Source: Streptomyces cavernicola
GTDB taxonomy: Bacteria; Actinomycetota; Actinomycetes; Streptomycetales; Streptomycetaceae
Assembly: GCF_029968035.1 (NCBI RefSeq)
Contig: NZ_JASCIQ010000001.1
Span: forward strand, 186,001 to 250,000
Direction: 5' to 3'
DNA length: 64,000 bases
Positions 8,322-16,447 of this stretch are shown here, in pieces; within the stretch, counting starts at the first letter, position 1; every line of letters starts with the position of its first letter. A program made the position numbers and the translations under genes. A model generated the notes under the pieces. The model did not search any database and was not told where the DNA came from. It was given only the letters and a program-made list of their open reading frames with translations.

Positions 8322-9140
8322 GTGGCAGAGCTGCACACTCCGCGGTCCCTGATCGTCACGTACTACGGCGCGTACGGCCGTCGCACGCCCGGTCCCGTAC
8401 CGGTGGCCGAACTCATCCGGCTGCTCGGCGCGGTCGGCGTCGACGCGCCGTCCGTGCGCTCCTCGGTGTCCCGCCTCAAGCGGCGCGGCCTGCTCGTGCC
8501 GGAGCGCACGGCGGACGGCGCCGCCGGGTACGCCCTGTCCGCGGACGCCCGCCAGCTCCTCGACGACGGCGACCGGCGCATCTACGCGCACGAGCAGCCG
8601 CGGGGCGAGGCGGGGTGGGTGCTCGCCGTGTTCTCCGTGCCGGAGTCCGAGCGGCAGAAGCGGCACGTGCTGCGTTCCCGGCTCACCGGCCTCGGGTTCG
8701 GCACGGCCGCGCCCGGCGTGTGGATCGCCCCTGCCCGGCTGCACGAGGAGACCCGGCACACCTTGGAGCGGCTCCAACTCACCGCGTACGTCGACCTGTT
8801 CCGGGGTGAGCACCTCGGGTTCGCCGCTACGGCCGAGGCGGTGGCGCGGTGGTGGGACCTGGCGGCGGTGGCCGAGGAGCACGAGCGGTTTCTGGGGGCG
8901 CACGAGCCGGTGCTACGCGCGTGGTCCGCGCGCTCGGACACTCCGGCGGAGGCGGCGTACCGGGACTATCTGCTCGCCCTCGACAGCTGGCGCCACCTTC
9001 CTTACGTCGACCCGGGCCTGCCTGCCGAGCTGCTGCCCTCGGACTGGCCGGGCGGGCGCTCGGCCCGGGTCTTCGCGGCGTTGGACGCGCGGTTGCGGGT
9101 GGCGGGGGCGGGGTTCTGCGGGGTGCCGGCGGGCGCGTGA
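8322..9140 (+). CDS. PaaX-family transcriptional regulator
   Basis: A 272-residue repressor-type protein. The N-terminal winged helix (LIRLLGAVGVDAPSVRSSVSRLKRRGLL) and the following WVLAVFSVPESERQKRHVLRSRL segment are typical of PaaX, which represses phenylacetate genes until the CoA-thioester binds. By analogy this one would sense an aryl-CoA made by the ligase immediately upstream. It starts at GTG 8322 with no strong ribosome site, consistent with coupling to the ligase. The repeated sequence at 6588 and 12613 is its likely target, though the E. coli PaaX consensus differs. Confidence 0.87.
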   Translation: MAELHTPRSLIVTYYGAYGRRTPGPVPVAELIRLLGAVGVDAPSVRSSVSRLKRRGLLVPERTADGAAGYALSADARQLLDDGDRRIYAHEQPRGEAGWVLAVFSVPESERQKRHVLRSRLTGLGFGTAAPGVWIAPARLHEETRHTLERLQLTAYVDLFRGEHLGFAATAEAVARWWDLAAVAEEHERFLGAHEPVLRAWSARSDTPAEAAYRDYLLALDSWRHLPYVDPGLPAELLPSDWPGGRSARVFAALDARLRVAGAGFCGVPAGA

Positions 9141-9154
9141 TTGTCCATTCCCCA

Positions 9155-9322
9155 CCCCGCCCCTTCCCGAAAGCCTGCGGCGCTGATTCTTTTGTCTGCT
9201 GCGCCGTCGTGGCTGGTCGCGCAGTTCCCCGCGCCCCTAAAAACAGCCCCTCCGGCGTTTGAGGAGCGGGGGTCCGGGGGCTGGCCCCCGTGCCGACGGC
9301 AGGCTTTCGGGAAGGGGCGGGG
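9155..9322. repeat. Streptomyces interspersed repeat with 24-bp inverted ends
   Basis: Bases 9155-9178 and 9299-9322 are perfect 24-base inverted copies (CCCCGCCCCTTCCCGAAAGC... and its complement). The 120 bases between contain TGGTCGCGCAGTTCCCCGCG and CTCCGGCGTTTGAGGAGCGG, which I recognise as very common intergenic repeats in Streptomyces. It fills the 235-base gap between the convergent PaaX and monooxygenase genes and could also end transcription from both sides. No transposase is present. Confidence 0.75.
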
Positions 9323-9375
9323 CGGGGAGAACAAAGCGCGGAGCGCGATACGGGGGCCGGGGCGGAGCCCCGGGG

Positions 9376-11706
9376 TCAGTCCAGGCGCAGGCGGGGGCGG
9401 GGGGCGTCTGTTCGGCCTGTTTGGGGGCGGCGGCTGCCGGCGCGGTACGGGGCCGGCCACTCCACGCCCGGCCCCGTATAGCCCTGCTCAGCGGCAGCGT
9501 GCAACGTCCAGTGCGGGTCGTACAGGTGCGGACGCGCCAACGCGCAGAGATCCGTACGGCCCGCCAGGACAAGGGAGTTGACGTCGTCCCAGGACGAGAT
9601 CGCCCCCACCGCAATCACCGGCACGCCGGTCTCGTTGCGGATGCGGTCGGCGTACGGCGTCTGGTAGGAGCGCCCGTACGCGGGCTGCTCGTCGGCGACG
9701 ACCTGACCGGTGGAGACGTCGACCGCGTCCGCGCCGTGGGCGGCGAAGGCGCGGGCGATCGCCACGGCGTCCTCACCCGACGTGCCGCCCTCGGCCCAGT
9801 CGGTGGCGGAGATGCGGACGGTCATGGGCCGCTCGTCCGGCCACACCTCCCGTACGGCGTCGAAGACTTCGAGGGGGAAGCGGAGCCGGTTCTCCAGCGT
9901 GCCGCCGTACGCGTCCGTGCGCCGGTTGGTGAGCGGGGAGAGGAAGCCGGAGAGCAGATACCCGTGGGCGCAGTGCAGTTCGAGCAGGTCGAAGCCGGCG
10001 TCCGCGCCGCGCCGGGCCGCGGCGGCGAACTCCTCGCGGATCAGGGGGAGTTCAGTGACCGCCAGCTCGCGCGGCACCTGGCTGACGCCCGGCTTGTACG
10101 GGAGCGGGGACGGGGCGACGAGCGGCCAGTTCCCCTCGTCGAGCGGGTCGTCGATGCCCTCCCACATCAGCTTGGTGGAGCCCTTGCGGCCGCTGTGCCC
10201 GAGTTGCAGGCCGATCGCCGTGCCGGGGGCCTGGGTGTGCGTGAAGTCGACGATGCGGCGCCAGGCCTCGGCCTGTCCGTCGGTCCACAGGCCCGCGCAG
10301 CCCGGCGTGATGCGGCCCTGCTCGCTGACGCACACCATCTCGGTCATGACGAGCCCGGGACTGCCGAGCGCCCGCGCCCCGAGGTGGACGAGGTGGAAGT
10401 CGCCGGGCACGCCGTCCACGGCCGAGTACATGTCCATCGGGGAGACAACGACGCGGTTGCGCAGCTCCAACTCTCGTAGCCGCAGCGGCGTGAACATGGG
10501 CGGGGTGCCGGGCGGGCAGCCGAACTCCTCCTCCACCCGGCGCGTGAACTCGGCGTCGCGCAGGCGCAGGTTGTCGTGCGTCACCCGGCGGCTCCGCGTG
10601 AGCAGGTTGAAGGCGAACCGCCGCGGCGGCTGGTCGACGTACCGGCCGAGCTCCTCGAACCACTGCAGGCTGGCGCGCGCGGCCCGCTGCGTGGAGGCGA
10701 CCACGGGGCGCCGCTCGGCCTCGTACGCGGCGAGGGCCTCGGGCAGGGTGGGCTGCTCCTCGACGCAGGCGGCGAGCGCGAGGGCGTCCTCGACGGCGAG
10801 TTTGGTGCCGGAGCCGATGGAGAAGTGCGCGGTGTGCGCGGCGTCCCCGAGGAGCACGCAATTGCCGTGCGCCCAGCGGTCGTTGACGACGGTGCGGAAC
10901 GTGGTCCAGGCGGACTTGTTGGAGCGCAGTGGGCGGCCGTCGAGGGCGTCGGCGAAGAGCTTCGCGCAGCGCTCCACGGACTCGGCCTCGCCGAGCCCGT
11001 CGAACCCTGCGGCCCGCCAGACCTCTTCGCGCATCTCGACGATGACGGTGGAGGAACCGGGCCCTCCGGCGGCTGAGCCGGGGTCGGTGGCGGATGCGGC
11101 CTCGTACGGGTAGCCGTGCAGCTGCATGACGCCGTGCTCGGTCTCGACGATCTCGAAGCGGAATGCGTCGAAGGCGAAGTCGGCGGCCAGCCAGATGTAC
11201 CGGCAGCGGTGTTCCTCGATGCGGGGGCGGAACACGTCGGCGTGCGCGGTGCGGGTCGCGCTGTGCACCCCGTCGGCGGCGATGACCAGGTCGTACGTCT
11301 CCGAGAGGGCGGCGGCGGGCGGGGCCTCGGCGGCGAAGCGGAGGTCGACGCCGAGCTCGCGGCAGCGGGCGTGCAGGATCTGCAGGAGCCGGCGGCGGCC
11401 GAGTGCGGCGAAGCCGTGGCCGCCGGAGGTGTGGCGGCGGCCACGGTGCACGATGTCGATGTCGTCCCAGCGCACGAACTCGGCCTGCAGCGCGGCATAC
11501 ACGGCGGGGTCGGCGTGCTCGATGCCGCCGAGAGTCTCGTCGGAGAGGACGACGCCGAAGCCGAAGGTGTCGTCGGGGGTGTTGCGCTCCCAGAGCGTGA
11601 TCTCGCGGGCCGGGTCGAAGCGTTTGAGCAGCGCGGCCGCGTAGAGCCCGCCGGGTCCGCCGCCGATCACGGCGACCTTCAGCGGGCGGCCCGCCCCGGT
11701 GGTCAT
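9376..11706 (-). CDS. Bifunctional aryl-CoA monooxygenase/reductase (FAD + FMN fusion)
   Basis: A 776-residue fusion. Residues 1 to about 400 form a FAD monooxygenase (VAVIGGGPGGLYAAALL dinucleotide fold at 11-27; later GDAAH). Residues about 402-776 form an old-yellow-enzyme/NADH:flavin oxidoreductase barrel (TPLRLRELELRNRVVVSPM, the HCAHGYLLSGFLSP active-site motif, TDAYGGTLENR). This architecture is that of 2-aminobenzoyl-CoA monooxygenase/reductase and of salicylyl-CoA 5-hydroxylase-like proteins. The first type hydroxylates and then reduces the ring of 2-aminobenzoyl-CoA. The hydratase and dehydrogenase partners and the lack of a gentisate dioxygenase favour that route. ATG 11706 overlaps the hydratase stop by four bases. 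Confidence 0.9.
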   Translation of the reverse strand: MTTGAGRPLKVAVIGGGPGGLYAAALLKRFDPAREITLWERNTPDDTFGFGVVLSDETLGGIEHADPAVYAALQAEFVRWDDIDIVHRGRRHTSGGHGFAALGRRRLLQILHARCRELGVDLRFAAEAPPAAALSETYDLVIAADGVHSATRTAHADVFRPRIEEHRCRYIWLAADFAFDAFRFEIVETEHGVMQLHGYPYEAASATDPGSAAGGPGSSTVIVEMREEVWRAAGFDGLGEAESVERCAKLFADALDGRPLRSNKSAWTTFRTVVNDRWAHGNCVLLGDAAHTAHFSIGSGTKLAVEDALALAACVEEQPTLPEALAAYEAERRPVVASTQRAARASLQWFEELGRYVDQPPRRFAFNLLTRSRRVTHDNLRLRDAEFTRRVEEEFGCPPGTPPMFTPLRLRELELRNRVVVSPMDMYSAVDGVPGDFHLVHLGARALGSPGLVMTEMVCVSEQGRITPGCAGLWTDGQAEAWRRIVDFTHTQAPGTAIGLQLGHSGRKGSTKLMWEGIDDPLDEGNWPLVAPSPLPYKPGVSQVPRELAVTELPLIREEFAAAARRGADAGFDLLELHCAHGYLLSGFLSPLTNRRTDAYGGTLENRLRFPLEVFDAVREVWPDERPMTVRISATDWAEGGTSGEDAVAIARAFAAHGADAVDVSTGQVVADEQPAYGRSYQTPYADRIRNETGVPVIAVGAISSWDDVNSLVLAGRTDLCALARPHLYDPHWTLHAAAEQGYTGPGVEWPAPYRAGSRRPQTGRTDAPRPRLRLD

Positions 11707-12533
11707 CGGCCCTGCCACTTGGGGGCGCGCTTCGCCGTGAACGCGGCGTGGAACTCGGCGTAGTCCGCGCCGTTCATCAGGTGCGCCTGGGTTGCCGCGT
11801 CCATCTCGACGGCGGCCGCTAGCGGCATGTCGAGCTCTGCGGTGAGCAGCGCCTTGGTCTGCGCGTACGCGAGGGCGGGGCCTTCGGCGAGGTGGCGGGC
11901 GAGTTCCTGGGCGCGCGCGTCGACGCCGCCGTCCTCGGTCAACTCGCTGATCAGGCCGATGCGTTCGGCCTCCGCGGCGCGCACCGTGTCGCCGAGCATC
12001 AGCAGCCGCGTGGCGTGCCCGAGGCCGACGACGCGGGGCAGCAGGTAGGCGGCGCCCATGTCGCCGCCGGAGAGGCCGACGCGGGTGAAGAGGAACGCGA
12101 AGCGCGCGGTGGGGTCGGCGATGCGGAAGTCGGCGGCCAGGGCGAGGACCGCCCCGGCCCCCGCGGCCACCCCGTGCAGGGCGGCGATCACCGGGAAAGG
12201 GCACTCGCGCAGGGCGCGGACGACCTGGCCGGTCATGCGGTTGAAGTCGAGGAGCTGAGAGGTGTCCATGGCGAGGGTGGCGCCGATGATCTCGTCGACG
12301 TCGCCGCCGGAGCAGAAGCCGCGCCCCTCCCCCGCGAGCACGAGGGCCCGCACGAACTTCTCCCGGGAGAGCTCGGCGAGCAGATCGCGCAGGTCGGCGT
12401 AGGCGCCGAAGGTGAGCGCGTTGAGCTTGTCGGGGCGGGCCAGGGTGACGGTGGCGACACCGCTGTCGTCGGTGGTGAGGCGGATGTGCTGCCACTTCGG
12501 GGTGCGTGCTGCGGATCCGGTGAAGGGACTCAT
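11703..12533 (-). CDS. Enoyl-CoA hydratase/isomerase family protein
   Basis: Crotonase-fold enzyme of 276 residues. It shows the family pattern LARPDKLNALTFGAYADL, GRGFCSGGDVDEI (oxyanion-hole region), HGVAAGAGAVLALAADFRIA and FLFTRVGLSGGDMGAAYLLPR; the last segment carries the residues usually involved in catalysis. ATG 12533 has AAGGAGG nine bases upstream. It heads the leftward transcript into the monooxygenase/reductase, and its promoter region holds the second copy of the shared operator. Probably hydrates, or opens the ring of, an unsaturated alicyclic CoA ester from the aromatic substrate. Confidence 0.9.
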   Translation of the reverse strand: MSPFTGSAARTPKWQHIRLTTDDSGVATVTLARPDKLNALTFGAYADLRDLLAELSREKFVRALVLAGEGRGFCSGGDVDEIIGATLAMDTSQLLDFNRMTGQVVRALRECPFPVIAALHGVAAGAGAVLALAADFRIADPTARFAFLFTRVGLSGGDMGAAYLLPRVVGLGHATRLLMLGDTVRAAEAERIGLISELTEDGGVDARAQELARHLAEGPALAYAQTKALLTAELDMPLAAAVEMDAATQAHLMNGADYAEFHAAFTAKRAPKWQGR

Positions 12534-12612
12534 CGTGCGCGGCCTCCTTCGGCCGTCGTCGGTCACCGTCGGCCGTCGTCGTCGGTCGGGAGCCTTGCAA
12601 GCCTGCACCGAA

Positions 12613-12654
12613 GTTATCACTCGTACGTGACTGTCGTCACGGGTACGCGATAAC
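12613..12654. promoter_or_regulatory. Shared operator-like sequence, copy 2
   Basis: GTTATC at 12613, TGACTGTCGTCAC at 12628-12640, GATAAC at 12649-12654; the outer GTTATC/GATAAC pair is a perfect inverted repeat. The first two elements are spaced exactly as in copy 1 at 6588. It sits 80 bases upstream of the enoyl-CoA hydratase start, suggesting that both operons of the aromatic cluster are controlled together. Confidence 0.65.
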
Positions 12655-12661
12655 GGAGGGG

Positions 12662-13252
12662 GTGTGCGCCGCCCCGTATGCGGAGGATTCCGCCGAAAGT
12701 CCCGCCCCGCTGGGGGCGCAGGCCCCGTACAGACCCGCACAACGCCTCTTCGGGAGCCCGCTTACCATTCATACGGTTGAAAGCAGGACGACCCGCCCTG
12801 CCGCCAGCTCGAACGGAACCGCCTTGCACGAGCCACTCGCCCCGACCGCCCCCTCGTGGCGGATATCGCTTCCGCACAGCACAGCAGCTGTGCCCGTGGC
12901 TCGCGCCCTGGTCCGCACCGCCCTGGACGAGCTGGACGAGCGGGCCGACTGTGAGACCGCCGAGCTGCTCACGGCCGAGCTGGTCGCGAACGCCGTCGAG
13001 CACACGGCGGGCCTGCGCCCGATCGAGCTGGTCGTGGAGCTGCTGCCGACCGGCTGCCAGGTCGAGGTGCACGACTCGGACCCGCGCCCGCCCGGCGGCC
13101 TCTCCGGCCCGGCACCCATCGAAGAGCCGGACCCCTGGCAGGAGCACGGGCGCGGCCTGCTCCTGATCCGCACCCTGAGCCGGTCGTGCGGCCACCGCAC
13201 GACGGACTCGGGGAAGGCGGTCTGGTTCACGGTGGGCACCCGCCTGAGCTGA
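12662..13252 (+). CDS. RsbW-like ATP-binding regulatory protein
   Basis: Anti-sigma-factor-type histidine-kinase-fold ATPase (HATPase_c_2), up to 196 residues. The core is residues about 60-195: AELLTAELVANAVEHT is the N-box, HDSDPRPP the G1-like box and HGRGLLLIRTLSRSCGH the G2 region. Such proteins bind ATP and, in characterised members, sequester sigma factors or other partners; Streptomyces has dozens, mostly unassigned. GTG 12662 lies right after GGAGGG and the operator copy 2; a shorter start further in is quite possible because the first 50 residues look unstructured. It ends nine bases from the convergent etfA. Confidence 0.75.
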   Translation: MCAAPYAEDSAESPAPLGAQAPYRPAQRLFGSPLTIHTVESRTTRPAASSNGTALHEPLAPTAPSWRISLPHSTAAVPVARALVRTALDELDERADCETAELLTAELVANAVEHTAGLRPIELVVELLPTGCQVEVHDSDPRPPGGLSGPAPIEEPDPWQEHGRGLLLIRTLSRSCGHRTTDSGKAVWFTVGTRLS

Positions 13253-13261
13253 GCGCCCGGA

Positions 13262-14218
13262 TCAGCCCTTGCGGGTGTTGATCTCTTCGGTGAGCTGCGG
13301 GACGACCTCGAAGAGGTCGCCGACCACGCCGTAGTCGACCAGGTCGAAGATCGGGGCCTCGGCGTCCTTGTTGATCGCCACGATCGTCTTCGAGGTCTGC
13401 ATGCCCGCACGGTGCTGGATCGCACCCGAGATGCCGGACGCGATGTACAGCTGCGGCGAGACCGACTTACCGGTCTGGCCGACCTGGTGCGCGTGCGGGT
13501 ACCAGCCCGCGTCCACCGCCGCACGCGAGGCCCCGACGGCCGCACCGAGCGAGTCGGCGAGCGCCTCCACCACAGCGAAGTCGCCGTTCACACCCCGGCC
13601 TGCCGAGACCACGATCGCGGCCTCGGTCAGCTCCGGACGACCGGAGGACTCGCGGGGCGTGCGAGCCGTCACCTTGGTGCCGGTCGCGCCCGGCGAGAAC
13701 GACACGGACAGCGCCTCGACCGCACCCGCGGCCGGAGCGGCCTCCACTGCGGCCGAGTTCGGCTTGACCGTGATGACCGGAGTGCCCTGCGTGATACGGG
13801 ACTTGGTCGTGTACGACGCGGCGAACGCGGACTGCGTCGCGACCGGACCCTCCTCCCCCGCCTCCAGGTCCACGGCATCCGTGATGATGCCGGACTTGAT
13901 ACGGACCGCCAGACGCGCGGCGATCTCCTTGCCCTCCGCGGGCGGGGGAACGAGCACAGCGGCAGGCTGCACAGCCTCGTACGCGGCCTGCAGCGCGTCC
14001 ACCTTCGGGACCACCAGGTAGTCCGCGAACTCCGGTGCGTCCGCGGTCAGTACGCGCGTCGCACCGTGCTCGGCGAGCTCGGCGGCGGTGTCCGCAGCGC
14101 CCGCGCCGAGGGCGACGGCGACCGGCTCGCCGATACGACGGGCCAGCGTCAGCAGCTCAAGGGTGGGCTTGCGGACGGCGCCGTCCACATGGTCGACGTA
14201 GACCAGAACTTCAGCCAT
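13262..14218 (-). CDS. etfA: Electron transfer flavoprotein subunit alpha
   Basis: Alpha subunit (318 residues) of the soluble FAD heterodimer that collects electrons from acyl-CoA dehydrogenases for the respiratory chain. It starts [13 protein letters not shown] and has the conserved C-terminal FAD domain: [46 protein letters not shown] and [22 protein letters not shown]. Length is normal. It follows etfB with a 25-base gap in the same transcript, and a dehydrogenase gene lies just upstream of etfB. Confidence 0.97.
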   Translation of the reverse strand: MAEVLVYVDHVDGAVRKPTLELLTLARRIGEPVAVALGAGAADTAAELAEHGATRVLTADAPEFADYLVVPKVDALQAAYEAVQPAAVLVPPPAEGKEIAARLAVRIKSGIITDAVDLEAGEEGPVATQSAFAASYTTKSRITQGTPVITVKPNSAAVEAAPAAGAVEALSVSFSPGATGTKVTARTPRESSGRPELTEAAIVVSAGRGVNGDFAVVEALADSLGAAVGASRAAVDAGWYPHAHQVGQTGKSVSPQLYIASGISGAIQHRAGMQTSKTIVAINKDAEAPIFDLVDYGVVGDLFEVVPQLTEEINTRKG

Positions 14219-14243
14219 GAGAATCTCCTCAACTCCCCGCGTT

Positions 14244-15029
14244 TCAGACGAACTTCTGACCAGCCAGGAACTCGGCCAGCTCCTTGCCGCCCGCCCCCTC
14301 GTCCGTCACGACCGTGCCCGCCGTACGAGCCGGACGCTCGGCGGCCTCGTCGACCTTGGTCCAGGCGCCCTCAAGACCGACTTCCTCGGCCTCGATGTCC
14401 AGGTCGTCCAGGTCCAGGGACTCCACCGGCTTCTTCTTCGCCGCCATGATCCCCATGAACGACGGGTAGCGGGCCTCGCCCGACTGGTCCGTCACCGACA
14501 CCACCGCAGGCAGCGACGCCTCCAGCTGCTCGGTGGCCGCATCCCCGTCCCGGCGGCCGCGCACCACCCCGTCCCCGACCGACACCTCGGACAGCAACGT
14601 CACCTGCGGAACCCCGAGCCGCTCCGCGAGCAGCGCCGGCACCACACCGGCCGCACCGTCCGTCGACGCCATACCGGCGATGACCAGGTCGTACCCCGTC
14701 TTCTCGATCGCCTTCGCCAGCACCAACGACGTACCCATGACATCCGAACCGTGCAGGTCGTCGTCCTCCACATGCACAGCCTTGTCGGCACCCATCGAAA
14801 GGGCCTTGCGCAGCGCGTCCTCGGCGTCCTCCGGGCCGACCGTCAGAACGGTCACCTCGGCATCGTCCCGAGCCTCCGCGATCTGCAAGGCCTGCTCGAC
14901 GGCGTACTCGTCGAGCTCCGACAGCAGACCGTCCACGTCGTCGCGGTCGACGGTCAGGTCATCGGCGAAACGCCGGTCACCCGTGGCGCCGGGCACGTAC
15001 TTCACACAGACGACGATCCTCAAAGCCAT
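14244..15029 (-). CDS. etfB: Electron transfer flavoprotein subunit beta
   Basis: Beta subunit (261 residues), the AMP-binding half of ETF. Diagnostic segments: [14 protein letters not shown] at the start, NEYA-like [35 protein letters not shown] and [24 protein letters not shown], followed by the [11 protein letters not shown] recognition region. ATG 15029 is the conserved start; the upstream in-frame extension is not conserved in character. It sits 61 bases after the acyl-CoA dehydrogenase gene on the same strand, an arrangement that supplies an electron acceptor for both dehydrogenases in this window. Confidence 0.97.
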   Translation of the reverse strand: MALRIVVCVKYVPGATGDRRFADDLTVDRDDVDGLLSELDEYAVEQALQIAEARDDAEVTVLTVGPEDAEDALRKALSMGADKAVHVEDDDLHGSDVMGTSLVLAKAIEKTGYDLVIAGMASTDGAAGVVPALLAERLGVPQVTLLSEVSVGDGVVRGRRDGDAATEQLEASLPAVVSVTDQSGEARYPSFMGIMAAKKKPVESLDLDDLDIEAEEVGLEGAWTKVDEAAERPARTAGTVVTDEGAGGKELAEFLAGQKFV

Positions 15030-15090
15030 GTCCCTCTCTCGAAGTTGACGGTTCTGTGCGCGCCGCGCACGGTCCACAGCGCCTCGCCGC

Positions 15091-16245
15091 TCACCGGGTG
15101 CGCAGCAGTTGACGGGCCATCACGATTCGCTGGATCTGGTTGGTGCCCTCGTAGATCTGCGTGATCTTCGCGTCGCGCATCATGCGCTCGACGGGAAAGT
15201 CCTTCGTGTAGCCGTAGCCGCCGAGCAGTTGCACCGCGTCGGTGGTCACCGCCATGGCGACGTCGGAGGCGAGGCACTTGGCGGCGGCCCCGAAGTACGT
15301 CAGGTCGGCGGAGCGCGCGTGGCTGCGGGCCCCGGCCGCGTACACCATCTGCCGCGCCGACTCCACCTTCGTCGCCATGTCGGCGAGCATGAACTGGACG
15401 CCCTGGAACTCGGCGACGGCCCGGCCGAACTGCCGCCGCTCCCGCACGTAGTCGACCGCGGCGTCGAGGGCTCCCTGTGCGATGCCCAGGGCCTGAGCGC
15501 CGACCGAGACCCGCGTGTGGTCGAGGGTGCCGAGGGCGAGCCGCATCCCCTTGCCCCGCTCGCCGAGCAGGCGGTCGCCCGGAATCCGGCAGTCGTCGAA
15601 GTACACCTCGCGGGTGACCGAGCCCTTCAGGCCCATCTTGCGCTCGGGTTCGCCGTAGGAGATGCCGGCGTCGTCGGCGTGCACGACGAACGCCGAGATC
15701 CCGCGGGACCCCGCCTCCGGGTCGGTGACCGCGAAGACGATCAGATACCGGGCGACACCGGCCGAGGTGATCCAGGTCTTGACGCCGTCGAGCACCCAGT
15801 CGTCGCCGTCGGCCACCGCCCGGCAGCGCATCGCGGCGACGTCGCTGCCCGCCTCCCGCTCGCTGATGGCGTACGCCAACAGCGCCTCACCCGCGGCGAC
15901 TTCGGGCAGATACCGCTGCCGCTGCTCCGCCGTTCCCGCGAGCAGCAGCGGCACGACGCCGAGCTTGTTGGAGGTCTGGACCGTGGACGACGAGGCGCAC
16001 ACGCGGGCGACCTCCTCGACGGCGATCGCCGCGGCGATGGCGTCCACCCCGTCGCCGCCGTACTCCTCGGGAATGCCGGGCGCGTGCAGCCCGGCGGCCA
16101 CGAGCGTCGCGTAGTTGTCGTGCGGGAAGCCGCCCCGCTCGTCGACCTCGGCCGCCCGCGGCCCCAGCTCCTTCTCGGCGACGGTGCGGGCCACCGCGCG
16201 GAACTCGTCGTACATCGGCGGCAGCAGGTACGGCGTGGACGTCAT
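15091..16245 (-). CDS. Acyl-CoA dehydrogenase (etf-linked)
   Basis: A 384-residue FAD acyl-CoA dehydrogenase of normal length. Marks: GIPEEYGGDGVDAIAAAIAVEEVAR, YAISEREAGSDVAAMRCRA, WITSAGVARYLIVFA, RKMGLKGSVTREVYFDDCRIP, RRQFGRAVAEFQGVQFMLADMA and IYEGTNQIQRIVMAR, with the catalytic Glu of the IYEGTNQ loop. It is more typical of short/branched-chain enzymes than the dehydrogenase at 5423. It is the first gene of the leftward run with etfB and etfA, and divergent from the CoA transferase across 202 bases that carry both promoters but no clear palindrome. Confidence 0.95.
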   Translation of the reverse strand: MTSTPYLLPPMYDEFRAVARTVAEKELGPRAAEVDERGGFPHDNYATLVAAGLHAPGIPEEYGGDGVDAIAAAIAVEEVARVCASSSTVQTSNKLGVVPLLLAGTAEQRQRYLPEVAAGEALLAYAISEREAGSDVAAMRCRAVADGDDWVLDGVKTWITSAGVARYLIVFAVTDPEAGSRGISAFVVHADDAGISYGEPERKMGLKGSVTREVYFDDCRIPGDRLLGERGKGMRLALGTLDHTRVSVGAQALGIAQGALDAAVDYVRERRQFGRAVAEFQGVQFMLADMATKVESARQMVYAAGARSHARSADLTYFGAAAKCLASDVAMAVTTDAVQLLGGYGYTKDFPVERMMRDAKITQIYEGTNQIQRIVMARQLLRTR

Positions 16246-16447
16246 GGTGTGCTCCTTCTACGGGGTGCGCGTTTCTACGGGGGTACGCGGTGCTGCTCCA
16301 TTCCGGCGTACGGGGACCCGGCACGCCAACGTGCGCACGCACGAAGCTCCCTGCGATGGTCGTGCGCCCGCACATCGACCGCCCGCTCGGGCCCCGCATA
16401 CGTTCCGCAGACCGCCATGCGATCCACCGACCGAAAGGCATGAAGCG

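Noticed and set aside
9376..11706. Calling this a salicylyl-CoA hydroxylase with certainty
   Set aside because: Architecture fits, but the neighbours (hydratase, dehydrogenase, RidA, no gentisate dioxygenase) favour 2-aminobenzoyl-CoA; the substrate is left open.
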